From: Pseudoduganella lurida
Lineage (GTDB): Bacteria > Pseudomonadota > Gammaproteobacteria > Burkholderiales > Burkholderiaceae_D
Length of the DNA: 64,000 nt
Assembly: GCF_007830455.1 (NCBI RefSeq)
Contig: NZ_VLLB01000003.1
Span: 310,001 to 374,000, forward strand
Direction of reading: 5' to 3'
Shown piece after piece: positions 17,835-28,235 of the stretch. The notes beneath the pieces were generated by a model. The model did no database searches, was not told where the DNA came from, and worked only from the letters and a program-made list of their open reading frames with translations. The first letter of the stretch is position 1, and each line of letters starts with the position of its first letter. The translations under genes were made by a program, and so were the position numbers.

Positions 17835-18221
17835 ATGCGTAAAACACTGATCGCAGCAGTTCTCGCCACGCTTGCCAGCGTCGCTCATGCGCAGTCCAGC
17901 AGCAGCACCGGCTCGACCGATCCCCAGCGCACCTCCGGCGCGGCGGGCAGCGAGGCAGGTGGTGGCGCCGATACGGGTGGCCACGCGAATGCCAAGGCGA
18001 AGAAGAGCGCCAAGTCCGGCAAGCATGCGGGCAAGGAAGCCGGGGCAAGCTCGGGTACCAGTGCGGGCACGGCCGCTGGCGGCATGACCTCCGGCGGGTG
18101 GTCCGGCACGGGTACGACAGGCACTGGCACTTCGGGAACCGAAGGTGGCACGAGCAACGGTTCGAACAGCGGCGAAGCCTCCGGCACCGAGAGCAACTCG
18201 GCCGGCAACCTGAAGCGCTGA
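17835..18221 (+). CDS. Small secreted Gly/Ser/Thr-rich protein
   Basis: 128 aa. The signal peptide MRKTLIAAVLATLASVAHA is followed by Q, then a Ser/Gly/Thr-rich mature part interrupted by a basic block (NAKAKKSAKSGKHAGKEAG) around residues 52-72. The tail is GTxTGTGTSGTEGG-like and ends in Lys-Arg. RBS CTGGAGA lies at 17821-17827, giving the ATG at 17835; an upstream in-frame start at 17781 would spoil the signal peptide. It is 140 bases after the TpsB gene. It shares the signal peptide type, basic block and KR end with the next gene. Confidence 0.65.
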   Translation: MRKTLIAAVLATLASVAHAQSSSSTGSTDPQRTSGAAGSEAGGGADTGGHANAKAKKSAKSGKHAGKEAGASSGTSAGTAAGGMTSGGWSGTGTTGTGTSGTEGGTSNGSNSGEASGTESNSAGNLKR

Positions 18222-18280
18222 TTCATCACTACCGGCGGGTCGCAGCCTGCGTCCCGCCGGTGCATAACAGGAGTTTATCC

Positions 18281-18679
18281 ATGCGCAAGTCACTCATCAC
18301 AGCATTGTTCGCCATGACGGCCGGCGCCGCGTTCGCGCAGGTGCCGCCCGGCACGGCGCCGGCCGCCGAAACCCTGCGCAATGTCGAGCCCACCCAGTCC
18401 ACAGTCGGCCCGCACGACCAGACCGGCAAGCATGCGGACAAGGATGCGAAGGGCAAGAAGCCTGCCAAGCACAAGAAACAGGCCACCACGAAACCGCACA
18501 AGACCGAGGATGCGGCCTCCGCCGCGCGGGAGGCTGGCAGCGGCAGCACGCCGACCGGCGCCCATGGCACCGGCACGATGGGTAGCAGCCCGATCAGCGG
18601 CAATAACGGCACCGCCGGCGCCGTCGGGACGGGGCCGAGCGGGAATACCAATGTGCCCACGGGGGCAGACAAGCGCTGA
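18281..18679 (+). CDS. Small secreted protein, paralogue of the preceding gene
   Basis: 132 aa. The signal peptide MRKSLITALFAMTAGAAFA is followed by QVPPGTAP. The mature part has a Lys/His-rich block (GKHADKDAKGKKPAKHKKQA, residues 48-67) and then a Gly/Ser/Thr/Asn tail ending DKR. The ATG has CAGGAG at 18269-18274. The layout of signal peptide, basic block and Gly-rich tail ending in KR matches the gene at 17835, which suggests tandem duplication followed by drift. The two are 59 bases apart and probably co-transcribed. Confidence 0.65.
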   Translation: MRKSLITALFAMTAGAAFAQVPPGTAPAAETLRNVEPTQSTVGPHDQTGKHADKDAKGKKPAKHKKQATTKPHKTEDAASAAREAGSGSTPTGAHGTGTMGSSPISGNNGTAGAVGTGPSGNTNVPTGADKR

Positions 18680-18690
18680 TTTCGTCCAGT

Positions 18691-18733
18691 CGAGTTCGTG
18701 TCACATGGTGTCAGGCACTGTGACACGGACTCG
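18691..18733. repeat. Intergenic palindrome, GTGTCACA...TGTGACAC class
   Basis: 15-base arms beginning CGAGTTCGTGTCACA pair with 18719-18733 at 14 of 15 positions. The interior resembles the GGTGTCAGGCAC-type core of the copy at 5579. It lies between the last secreted-protein gene and the shared terminator. Confidence 0.7.
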
Positions 18734-18738
18734 GCCGT

Positions 18739-18768
18739 AAAAAAACCTCGCGGTGGCGAGGTTTTTTT
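18739..18768. terminator. Bidirectional terminator between convergent genes
   Basis: Stem CCTCGC/GCGAGG with loop GGTG, flanked by seven A on the left and seven T on the right, so it works in both directions. It serves the secreted-protein genes on the plus strand and the DUF2863 gene on the minus strand. Confidence 0.9.
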
Positions 18769-18786
18769 GTTGGGCGAGCGCGGTGG

Positions 18787-20052
18787 TCAGTGGAAGTGCT
18801 CGGTGCCGGCGGGGGCGTCTTCCGGCATTTCGGCGTGGACCAGTTCGCCCGCGGGGTCGGCGAACAGGGGGGCGCCGCAGTCGTCGCAGTATTCGGCCAC
18901 GTAGCGTTCCGCCAGTTTCTTGATGACGGTGATGCCGGCCGCGTTCAGGTGCTCGACGATTTCCTCGACGGGCGTGCGCGGCTGCAGCAGGTTGGCGATG
19001 CCGCCGGCCAGCGGGCCTTCCGGTGGCGTGCCTTCCTCGTCCTCCTGGCCATACAGGGGCCAGACGACGCCATACATCACATCCGTATCGGCGCGGCGCG
19101 TGAAGGCGACGCGGTATTCGTCCACCTGGCCCTCGGCCGCTTCCTCGCCGAAGCCGGCGATGACGGCGCGCAGGTCGGCCGGTTCGCAGGCCAGCGAGTG
19201 CGTCAGGTAGTGGACGGCGGCGCGGATCGAGACGGGGCGGATCAGCTTGTCGGCTTCGCGGCAGGCCATGTAGTAGGCTTCCGGCAGCAGCAGCTCGATG
19301 CCGCAGCCCGGCAGCAGGCGCGCGACGGTCGGCGTGGCCTGCAGGCGCCAGGCTTCCAGCGCGTTGCGGCGCTCGTCCGCCTGGTGCAGGTGGGCGCCCG
19401 GCATCTGCCAGCGGAACATCGGACCGCCGGCCGGTGCCACGACGGCAGCGATCAGGTAGCGGGTATCGGCCAGGAAGGGCGCCGTTTCCGGTGCCTTCAC
19501 GTCCGTCTTCACGGCCACGCCCTTCACGGCGGCCTGCGCCAGCTTGTGCATCTTCGCGTAGGTTTCCGCATGGGTGCGCGGCAGCTGGTCGATCGAGAAC
19601 AGGTTCGATGCCATGGCCAGCTTGGTGCCATCGGCCAGCAGGTGCGCGGAGAAGTGCGCGGACAGCGTGTTGAGCAGCTCGGCCGGCAGCGGGCCGGAGG
19701 CGATCGAAAAGCGCGTCCAGGCCAGGATCGGCGCGCCGACCAGCAGCACGTCGTACTGCACCGGGGCGCCATCGGTTTCAACGGTGATGGTGGCCGATTC
19801 GCTGACGGCTTCCACGCCATCCATCAGCACGTCATAGGCGTTCAGGTCGGCCGCGAACAGGTTGTTCAGCGCGGCATCGACGGTATCCTGGTGGTTCGTT
19901 TTGAGCAGCTTGCACAGCTGCGTATCCAGCGCACGCTCCCAGCTGCGCTCTTCGAGACGGCTTGCCGCCTGGCCGACGGCCTGGGCAAGGGTGGAAAGGC
20001 GCTGGCTGTCGGCAGACAATTTTTGGGATGAATCTTTGGTTGGGCGACGCAT
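18787..20052 (-). CDS. DUF2863 family protein
   Basis: 421-aa cytoplasmic protein of a family largely restricted to betaproteobacteria; function unknown. It starts MRRPTKDSSQKLSADSQRL and contains an acidic C-terminal zinc-ribbon-like end with EYCDDCGAPLF, where two cysteines three apart could bind metal. There are no membrane segments. The open frame continues upstream across the repeat cluster, but the ATG at 20052 starts the recognisable protein. It is transcribed away from acnA's terminator, with a 384-base gap full of palindromic repeats. Confidence 0.75.
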   Translation of the reverse strand: MRRPTKDSSQKLSADSQRLSTLAQAVGQAASRLEERSWERALDTQLCKLLKTNHQDTVDAALNNLFAADLNAYDVLMDGVEAVSESATITVETDGAPVQYDVLLVGAPILAWTRFSIASGPLPAELLNTLSAHFSAHLLADGTKLAMASNLFSIDQLPRTHAETYAKMHKLAQAAVKGVAVKTDVKAPETAPFLADTRYLIAAVVAPAGGPMFRWQMPGAHLHQADERRNALEAWRLQATPTVARLLPGCGIELLLPEAYYMACREADKLIRPVSIRAAVHYLTHSLACEPADLRAVIAGFGEEAAEGQVDEYRVAFTRRADTDVMYGVVWPLYGQEDEEGTPPEGPLAGGIANLLQPRTPVEEIVEHLNAAGITVIKKLAERYVAEYCDDCGAPLFADPAGELVHAEMPEDAPAGTEHFH

Positions 20053-20111
20053 GGCGCTGACGATCTCTGTAGTAGTAAAAAACTTATCGGGTCTATTGTA
20101 GTTGATTCGAT

Positions 20112-20141
20112 GGGGTCTGTCCCCGCAGGGGGACAGACCCC
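20112..20141. repeat. Perfect 13-bp inverted repeat with GGGGTCTGTCCCC arms
   Basis: GGGGTCTGTCCCC at 20112-20124 is followed by loop GCAG and its exact reverse complement GGGGACAGACCCC at 20129-20141, then GG and six T. It could be a terminator for plus-strand transcription. Confidence 0.8.
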
Positions 20142-20210
20142 GGTTTTTTGCTGGCGCAACGTTAGCGTATGCGTAAAAGCGGAGGGGGTTTCGTGCGGAT
20201 CGGCGGAAAA

Positions 20211-20364
20211 CCGGGGTCAGTCCCCGGAGGCTGCAACTGCAAGCACATCGGCCTCGGGTTGATGGGGACAGACCCCTGCGGATCTGCTGGCGAAAGGCTG
20301 GGGTCAGACCCGCGGACCTGATAACGGCTGACGGCAAGGCGACCGGCGCTGTGGGTCAGACCCC
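20211..20364. repeat. Cluster of four more G4TCnGnC4 cores
   Basis: Copies at 20211-20227 (CCGGGGTCAGTCCCCGG), 20263-20276 (TGGGGACAGACCCC), 20299-20311 (TGGGGTCAGACCC) and 20352-20364 (TGGGTCAGACCCC), spaced about 40-50 bases. Together with 20112-20141 they fill the gap between the DUF2863 gene and acnA. No gene is seen here. Confidence 0.7.
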
Positions 20365-20385
20365 GTAGCTCGGCGGTTACGGGTG

Positions 20386-20415
20386 AAAAAAAACGCCGGG
20401 CGAGCCCGGCGTTTT
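20386..20415 (-). terminator. acnA terminator
   Basis: Stem ACGCCGGG/CCCGGCGT with loop CGAG; eight A on the plus strand give the U tract for minus-strand transcripts, and four T lie on the other side. It is 22 bases past the acnA stop. Confidence 0.85.
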
Positions 20416-20436
20416 CGGTGCAGAGCAGCGTAAGGC

Positions 20437-23160
<2,724 letters not shown>

Positions 23161-23226
23161 GACCTCTCCTTCAGGTGGGTGTCTGTTATTGATCGAGATA
23201 GTGCTGTGCTTGTATTTCTGTATTGC

Positions 23227-23820
23227 TTACTTCGTTACCGGCCGCGCGTCCGCCTGCGCCGGGGCGCCGGTGACGGGAGCCGCCGGCGCCGTTGTCTGGC
23301 CGGGCGCCTGCGCCTGCATCGGGGTCTCTGCCGGCTTGTTCTGTTCCGCGTTGCGGCATTCGTTGGCCAGCTGGCGGTTCAGCTTCGAATCGAGCAGCAG
23401 GCCCTTGGACGGGATGCCGATCCAGATCAGGCCATACAGCCTGTTCTCGAAGCGCTGCGCGCCGGTGGTGGTGGCCACCTGCGTGAGGCGGTGCAGGCGC
23501 GTCTTCCAGCGCAGCGCGATATGGCCTTCGTCGCCGGCGTTGCGGTAGATGGTGACCTTGTTGCCCATCTCGCAGCTGAATTCGTCGACGGTGGCTTCGG
23601 CCACGTCCGGTTCATCCGCTTCCGGATCGGGTTCTTTCGCGGCGGCCGCCGCCGCAGCGGCAGCCTTTTTCGACTTGGCGGAGACGGCCTTGGGCTTGGC
23701 GGCCGTCTTCTTGGCCGCGGCCGTTTTTGCCTTGGCCGGTTCGGCGGCCTGCGCCGCCGGCGCGAAGGCCAGCACGGCGCCCAGGCCCAGCGCGGCGGCG
23801 AGGAATTTAATGAGGGACAT
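23227..23820 (-). CDS. Exported protein with MliC-like C-terminal domain
   Basis: 197 aa. The signal peptide is MSLIKFLAAALGLGAVLAFAPAAQA, followed by a Lys/Ala-rich linker (about residues 27-63) and an acidic patch. The domain from about 75 to 160 (FSCEMGNKVTIYRN, ALRWKTRLHRLTQVATTTGAQRFEN, LIWIGIPSKGLLL) has the layout of membrane-bound C-type lysozyme inhibitors, including the ring-forming Cys pair and the central Trp. A Pro/Ala-rich tail ends the chain. Its ATG overlaps the TGA of the CitE-like gene by one base. The MliC assignment rests on pattern only; it could be an unrelated small beta barrel. Confidence 0.6.
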   Translation of the reverse strand: MSLIKFLAAALGLGAVLAFAPAAQAAEPAKAKTAAAKKTAAKPKAVSAKSKKAAAAAAAAAKEPDPEADEPDVAEATVDEFSCEMGNKVTIYRNAGDEGHIALRWKTRLHRLTQVATTTGAQRFENRLYGLIWIGIPSKGLLLDSKLNRQLANECRNAEQNKPAETPMQAQAPGQTTAPAAPVTGAPAQADARPVTK

Positions 23821-24818
23821 CAGGTGTTTTCCGTTGCGTTGGTGGGCGGTAGCCAAGCAGCCGCCGATTCGGGCAGCGGCAGCCCGGCCAGCTTCGCGCG
23901 GCGCAGCACCGTCCAGTAGTAGCGGTAACTGGCGCGGTCGTGCAGGCGGCCGTGCAGGCTGATCGGACCCCAGCTGGCCTTCTCGGCCTCGTGCAGGATC
24001 GCGGCCGCCTCGTTCGCTTCCGACAGGCGCGGCGTAAACGCCTTCAGCACCGGCTTGATCTGGCTGGGGTGGATGCTCCACATGCGTGTAAAACCGAATT
24101 CGGCGGCGGCGCGCTGGGCATCGTTGGCCACGCCGGCCGAATCCTTGATATCGGTGGTCACATTGTGCGACGGGATCTTGCCGTGCGCATGGCAGGCCGC
24201 GGCGATTTCCAGCTTGGCGCGCACCACCAGCGGGTTGACGAACTGGCCCGGCGTGCGCATGGCGCTGGCCGGAATGGCGCCGTAGTGGCTGGACACGAAA
24301 TCCATGATGCCGAACGACAGGCATTCGACCTGGGGCAGGGCGGCGATGGCGAACACGCCGCGCAGCGCGCCATGCGTTTCGATCAGCACGTGCACGGGCA
24401 GGTTGCTGCGGCCGGTCTTCTTGGCGTGCGAATTGATCACGTCGATGGCGCGCATCACGTCCTGCACGCTGTCCGGCTTCGGCAGCACGATGTAGGCGAG
24501 GCGCGCACCGGCACGGCCGACGATGATCTCGACGTCGCGTGCGAAGTGGGGGCTGGCCACATCGTGCACGCGGGCGCCGATGCGGTCGAACCGGTTGTCG
24601 TCGCTCAGGACGAGATCGGCCACGAGCTGCGCATGCGCTTCCTCGTTGCCGGCAGCGGCGCCGTCTTCGCAATCGAAGGTGATGTCGAACACGGGCCCAA
24701 GCTCTTGTTGCAGGGCCATCGACTTGCGCATCAGCTTTTCCGAGCCGGCGTAGTGATCGCAGGCTGGCAGGAACAGCGGCTGGCGTTCGCCCTGGAATAA
24801 GACCTCGGATGGGTGCAT
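23820..24818 (-). CDS. HpcH/HpaI aldolase / CitE-like CoA-ester lyase
   Basis: 332-aa TIM-barrel enzyme of the CitE-like group, which cleaves or forms C-C bonds in malyl-CoA or citramalyl-CoA type substrates. Mg-binding and active-site motifs are DCEDGAAAGNEEAH, VLPKPDS, HVLIETHGAL and WSIHPSQI. I chose MHPSEVLF at 24818; the open frame upstream to 24893 codes for a low-complexity leader. The free-standing form, without citrate lyase alpha and gamma genes, argues against true citrate lyase. It lies between mdh and acnA and overlaps the MliC-like gene by one base. Confidence 0.85.
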   Translation of the reverse strand: MHPSEVLFQGERQPLFLPACDHYAGSEKLMRKSMALQQELGPVFDITFDCEDGAAAGNEEAHAQLVADLVLSDDNRFDRIGARVHDVASPHFARDVEIIVGRAGARLAYIVLPKPDSVQDVMRAIDVINSHAKKTGRSNLPVHVLIETHGALRGVFAIAALPQVECLSFGIMDFVSSHYGAIPASAMRTPGQFVNPLVVRAKLEIAAACHAHGKIPSHNVTTDIKDSAGVANDAQRAAAEFGFTRMWSIHPSQIKPVLKAFTPRLSEANEAAAILHEAEKASWGPISLHGRLHDRASYRYYWTVLRRAKLAGLPLPESAAAWLPPTNATENT

Positions 24819-24926
24819 TGGTGAGGCTGTTTTGGCGGTTGGCGGGCGGTTGGGGGCGGCGGGCGCGCGGTAGCGGCGTGGCGCGCACCGCATCGGCTGA
24901 TGCAGTGCGCGCCACGCCCTGTCACA

Positions 24927-25916
24927 TTACGGCAGCAGGTGCTTCACGCCTTCGCGTTCTTCGGTCAGTTCCTTCAGCGTCAGGTCGATGCGCTGCTGGG
25001 AGAACTCGTCGATCTCCAGGCCCTGCACGATCTTGTATTCGCCGTTTTCGGTGGTCACCGGGAAGCCGAACATCGTGCCTTCCGGGATGCCGTACGAACC
25101 GTCCGATGGCACGCCCATCGTGGTCCACTTGCCGTTGGTGCCCAGCACCCAGTCGCGCACGTGGTCGATGGCGGCGTTGGCGGCCGATGCGGCCGACGAC
25201 AGGCCACGCGCTTCGATGATCGCGGCGCCGCGCTTGCCGACGGTCGGCAGGAACGTGTTGGCGTTCCATTCCTGGTCATTGATCAGGTCCTTGACGGACT
25301 TGCCGTCAACGGTGGCGAAGCGGTAGTCGGCGTACATGGTGGGCGAGTGGTTGCCCCACACGGTCAGCTTCTCGATGTCCTTCACGGCGGTGCCGGTCTT
25401 GGCGGCGACCTGCGACAGCGCGCGGTTGTGGTCCAGGCGCAGCATGGCGGTGAAGTTCTTGGCCGGCAGGGAAGGGGCCGATTTCATCGCGATGTAGGCG
25501 TTGGTGTTGGCCGGGTTGCCGACCACCAGCACTTTCACGTTGCGCGAGGCGACGGCGTCCAGCGCCTTGCCCTGCACCGTGAAGATCTGCGCATTGGCTT
25601 CCAGCAGGTCCTTGCGTTCCATGCCCGGGCCACGCGGACGGGCGCCGACCAGCAGGGCCACGTCGGCATCCTTGAAGGCGGTCATCGGGTCGGAGTGGGC
25701 GCTCATGCCGGCCAGCAGCGGGAAGGCGCAGTCGTCGATTTCCATCATGACGCCCTTGAGCGCCTTCTGGGCCTTCTCGTCGGCGATCTCGAGCAGTTGC
25801 AGGATGACTGGCTGGTCCTTGCCCAGCATGTCGCCATTGGCGATGCGGAACAGCAGGGAATAGCCGATCTGGCCGGCGGCGCCGGTAACGGCAACACGCA
25901 GTGGGGTTTTAGCCAT
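24927..25916 (-). CDS. mdh: Malate dehydrogenase
   Basis: 329-aa NAD-dependent enzyme oxidising malate to oxaloacetate in the TCA cycle. The Rossmann motif is [16 protein letters not shown], the mobile active-site loop [14 protein letters not shown] supplies substrate arginines, and the catalytic His lies in [11 protein letters not shown]. The length and the AxxRKPGM-like loop match the cytoplasmic betaproteobacterial type. The ATG at 25916 has a GGAG site. The promoter and a palindromic operator lie in the 414-base gap shared with the divergent GntR gene. Confidence 0.97.
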   Translation of the reverse strand: MAKTPLRVAVTGAAGQIGYSLLFRIANGDMLGKDQPVILQLLEIADEKAQKALKGVMMEIDDCAFPLLAGMSAHSDPMTAFKDADVALLVGARPRGPGMERKDLLEANAQIFTVQGKALDAVASRNVKVLVVGNPANTNAYIAMKSAPSLPAKNFTAMLRLDHNRALSQVAAKTGTAVKDIEKLTVWGNHSPTMYADYRFATVDGKSVKDLINDQEWNANTFLPTVGKRGAAIIEARGLSSAASAANAAIDHVRDWVLGTNGKWTTMGVPSDGSYGIPEGTMFGFPVTTENGEYKIVQGLEIDEFSQQRIDLTLKELTEEREGVKHLLP

Positions 25917-26217
25917 GATGAATCTCCAAAGTGGAAAAAAGATCTGTGTTCGTGCCAGTGCGGGCCGCTGCCCCCCTGGCCTGTTTCCGCAAGCTGCCGC
26001 ACGGCAGTCGCGCCGGTCAAACCGCAATGATACCAAATTCGCACCCCCCGAAGGTCCGCCGTTTCGGCCGGGGCGGCCGTGGCCGGCCGGCCCGAATCGC
26101 TCGGCCAGTGCGGGACGCGCGGGGCGGCAAACTTATAGCCGTTGCGGCACGTCGGTACCTGTTTCGGGTGCCTTCCGGTGTGCCGCGCGAGCGCCGCCCG
26201 GAATAACATCGACGGCG

Positions 26218-26246
26218 AGTGTAGGCCCCCTCATGCCTTCTGTCAA
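26218..26246 (-). promoter_or_regulatory. Probable mdh promoter
   Basis: On the minus strand a perfect -35 TTGACA (26246-26241) stands 17 bases before TACACT (26223-26218). Transcription would start near 26211 and give mdh a leader of about 295 bases. The 18-bp palindrome ends ten bases upstream of the -35. Confidence 0.55.
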
Positions 26247-26255
26247 TGCTATCTT

Positions 26256-26273
26256 ATGTCTTATATAAGACAT
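26256..26273. promoter_or_regulatory. 18-bp perfect palindrome, probable GntR-family operator
   Basis: ATGTCTTATATAAGACAT is fully self-complementary and lies between the divergent mdh and GntR genes. Its last base begins a -10-like TATAAC at 26273-26278 for the regulator gene, so binding should repress the regulator; at the mdh side it lies just upstream of -35. No second exact copy was seen near sdhC, gltA, odhA or acnA. Confidence 0.6.
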
Positions 26274-26330
26274 ATAACTTAGGTGGTTATTACTGGACGG
26301 ACAGTGCCTTTTGTGGTGAAATCGCGGTCT

Positions 26331-27206
26331 ATGAATCCCGTCACGCCCAACCAGACCAGCCCAGGCGGCACAGCAGGCACGCCCGCGGCAGCGGCACCGG
26401 CCACGGGCGCTGCAGCAGGGGCGGCGGCGGGCACAGGAGCAGCGGCCGGGCAGGGTGCAGTGCCCGTCCACGCCAGCGCCACCGGAACCGCCCCCACGTT
26501 TTCGCCCCTCTACCAGCAGATCAAGGCCCTCATCACGCAGAGCCTGCAGTCCGGCGAGTGGAAGCCGGGCGAGATGATCCCCAGCGAAGTGGAACTGGCC
26601 AACCGCTACAAGGTCAGCCAGGGCACCGTGCGCAAGGCGATCGACGAGCTGGCCGCCGACAACCTGGTGATGCGCCGGCAGGGCAAGGGCACCTTCGTGT
26701 CCACCCACCACGAGGCGCGCGCCCACATCCGTTTCCTGCGCCTGCGGCCGGACGAAGGCCAGCCCCACTATCCCGAGAGCCGCTTCCTGGAAGTGAAGCG
26801 CCTGCGCGCGCCGGCGGACGTCGCGCGCCTGCTGGACCTGAAGTCGGGCGACGCCACCGTCTACATCAAGCGCGTGCAGTCGTTCGACGGCGTGCCGACG
26901 ATCGTCGAGGAGCTGTGGCTGCCCGGCCTGCTGTTCAAGGGGCTGACGGCCGAGCGCCTGTCCGAATACAAGGGCCCGATGTACGGCCTGTTCGAATCCG
27001 AATTCGGCACGCGCATGATCCGTGCGGACGAAAAGGTGCGCGCCGTGCTGGCCGGTGCCGAGGATGCTGCACTGCTCCATGTGGAGGCCGGCGTGCCGCT
27101 GCTGTCGGCCGAACGCGTGTCCTTCACGTATGGCGACAAGCCCGTCGAACTGCGGCGCGGCCTGTATCTGACGGCGCGGCACCACTACCAGAACGACCTG
27201 AATTAG
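26331..27206 (+). CDS. GntR-family regulator (HutC/UTRA type) upstream of sdh
   Basis: 291 aa. The winged-helix domain starts near residue 62 (PLYQQIKALITQSLQSG, PSEVELANRYKVSQGTVRKA, RRQGKGTFV) and is followed by a UTRA ligand-binding domain (about 130-285; RVQSFDGVPTIVEELWLP, LRRGLYLTARHHYQ). UTRA domains sense small metabolites; the TCA-gene context suggests a dicarboxylate, citrate or sugar-acid effector, which is inference. The first 60 residues are an unusual Ala/Gly/Pro run. A GTG near 26460 just before the winged helix is an alternative start. It is divergent from mdh and upstream of sdhCDAB. Confidence 0.88.
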   Translation: MNPVTPNQTSPGGTAGTPAAAAPATGAAAGAAAGTGAAAGQGAVPVHASATGTAPTFSPLYQQIKALITQSLQSGEWKPGEMIPSEVELANRYKVSQGTVRKAIDELAADNLVMRRQGKGTFVSTHHEARAHIRFLRLRPDEGQPHYPESRFLEVKRLRAPADVARLLDLKSGDATVYIKRVQSFDGVPTIVEELWLPGLLFKGLTAERLSEYKGPMYGLFESEFGTRMIRADEKVRAVLAGAEDAALLHVEAGVPLLSAERVSFTYGDKPVELRRGLYLTARHHYQNDLN

Positions 27207-27444
27207 GGAAGAGGAAACTAGCGGTGCAGAATGGAGCGCTGCAACATAAATTTGGTTGTATGTAAGAATAGATATTGGTCGCGGCGGGGAAATGGGCGAA
27301 AATCGCAGTCCCACCACTGCAAGAATGTCAAATGATTGTGAAGCAGCACCCGACGACAAGGGGGCATTCCGGTCATGAGGAGTGCAGCGCTCATTGCAAC
27401 GACCATGCAGTTTATTAAATAGCAATATAAAAGGGAGGTTATTC

Positions 27445-27867
27445 ATGTCAGAAGCCGTTCGGGAAACCCAGCGCAAGCCGCGCCGGGAATTCCGCAATAT
27501 CCACGTTACCGAGCTGATGAATTACCGTCAGCCGTTCTCGGCCATCGTGTCGATCATGCACCGCATCAGCGGCTTCCTGCTGTTCATCGCGCTGCCGTTC
27601 GTCCTGTACCTGCTGCAGGAAAGCATCCGCTCCGAACTCTCCTTTGCCCACTTCCAGGGCATTGCTTCCCACCCGTTCGCCAAGCTCGTCATCCTGGCGC
27701 TGGTCTGGGGCTATATGCACCACTTCTGCGCCGGCGTGCGCCACCTGGTGATGGATACCCACATCGGCCTGGACAAGGATTCCGCCCGCAAGAGTTCCGT
27801 TGCGGTGCTGGTGGTGACCTGGGTGGTCGTCATCCTCGTTGCCCTGAAACTGTTCGGAGTGTTCTAA
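27445..27867 (+). CDS. sdhC: Succinate dehydrogenase cytochrome b556 subunit
   Basis: 140-aa membrane anchor of complex II. Three transmembrane helices lie at about 37-57, 80-105 and 115-138. HRISGFLLFI contains the quinone-site Ser/Arg region and HHFCAGVRHLVMD the haem-ligand His. The ATG at 27445 has GGGAGG at 27433-27438. It opens the sdhCDAB-sdhE-gltA run. The 238-base upstream gap contains TTGCAA (27394) and TAAATA (27416) as a weak promoter candidate. Confidence 0.95.
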   Translation: MSEAVRETQRKPRREFRNIHVTELMNYRQPFSAIVSIMHRISGFLLFIALPFVLYLLQESIRSELSFAHFQGIASHPFAKLVILALVWGYMHHFCAGVRHLVMDTHIGLDKDSARKSSVAVLVVTWVVVILVALKLFGVF

Positions 27868-27869
27868 GA

Positions 27870-28232
27870 ATGAAAAACAATATCGGACCGAAGCGCCTCG
27901 TCGTTGGCGCCGGCTACGGCCTGGGTGAATTCCTGGCGCAGCGCGCCACTGCCGTGGTGATGGTGGTGTACACCGCCGTGCTGCTGATCTCCTTCCTGAG
28001 CGGTAACAACTTCTCGTACGAAGGCTGGGCCGGCCTGTTCGCGCAGACCTGGTTCAAGCTGTTCACGCTGGCCACCCTGATCGGCCTGTTCTATCACGCC
28101 TGGATCGGCGTCGTCAGCATCTACCAGGATTACGTCAAGAACATCGCCGTTCGTTTCATCCTGCATACCGCCTCCGCCATCTGGCTGGTCGCTTGCGCCG
28201 TGTGGTCGGTGCAGATTCTCTGGAGTGTGTAA
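27870..28232 (+). CDS. sdhD: Succinate dehydrogenase membrane anchor subunit
   Basis: 120-aa hydrophobic subunit with three helices. YHAWIGVVSIYQDYVKN carries the conserved His (haem) and the Asp-Tyr of the ubiquinone site. It begins two bases after the sdhC stop. With SdhC it anchors SdhAB to the inner membrane and passes electrons to ubiquinone. Confidence 0.95.
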   Translation: MKNNIGPKRLVVGAGYGLGEFLAQRATAVVMVVYTAVLLISFLSGNNFSYEGWAGLFAQTWFKLFTLATLIGLFYHAWIGVVSIYQDYVKNIAVRFILHTASAIWLVACAVWSVQILWSV

Positions 28233-28235
28233 ATC

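Noticed and set aside
23820-24818. True citrate lyase beta subunit (citE)
   Set aside because: No alpha, gamma or holo-ACP-lyase assembly genes are nearby; the stand-alone CitE-like group is more likely.
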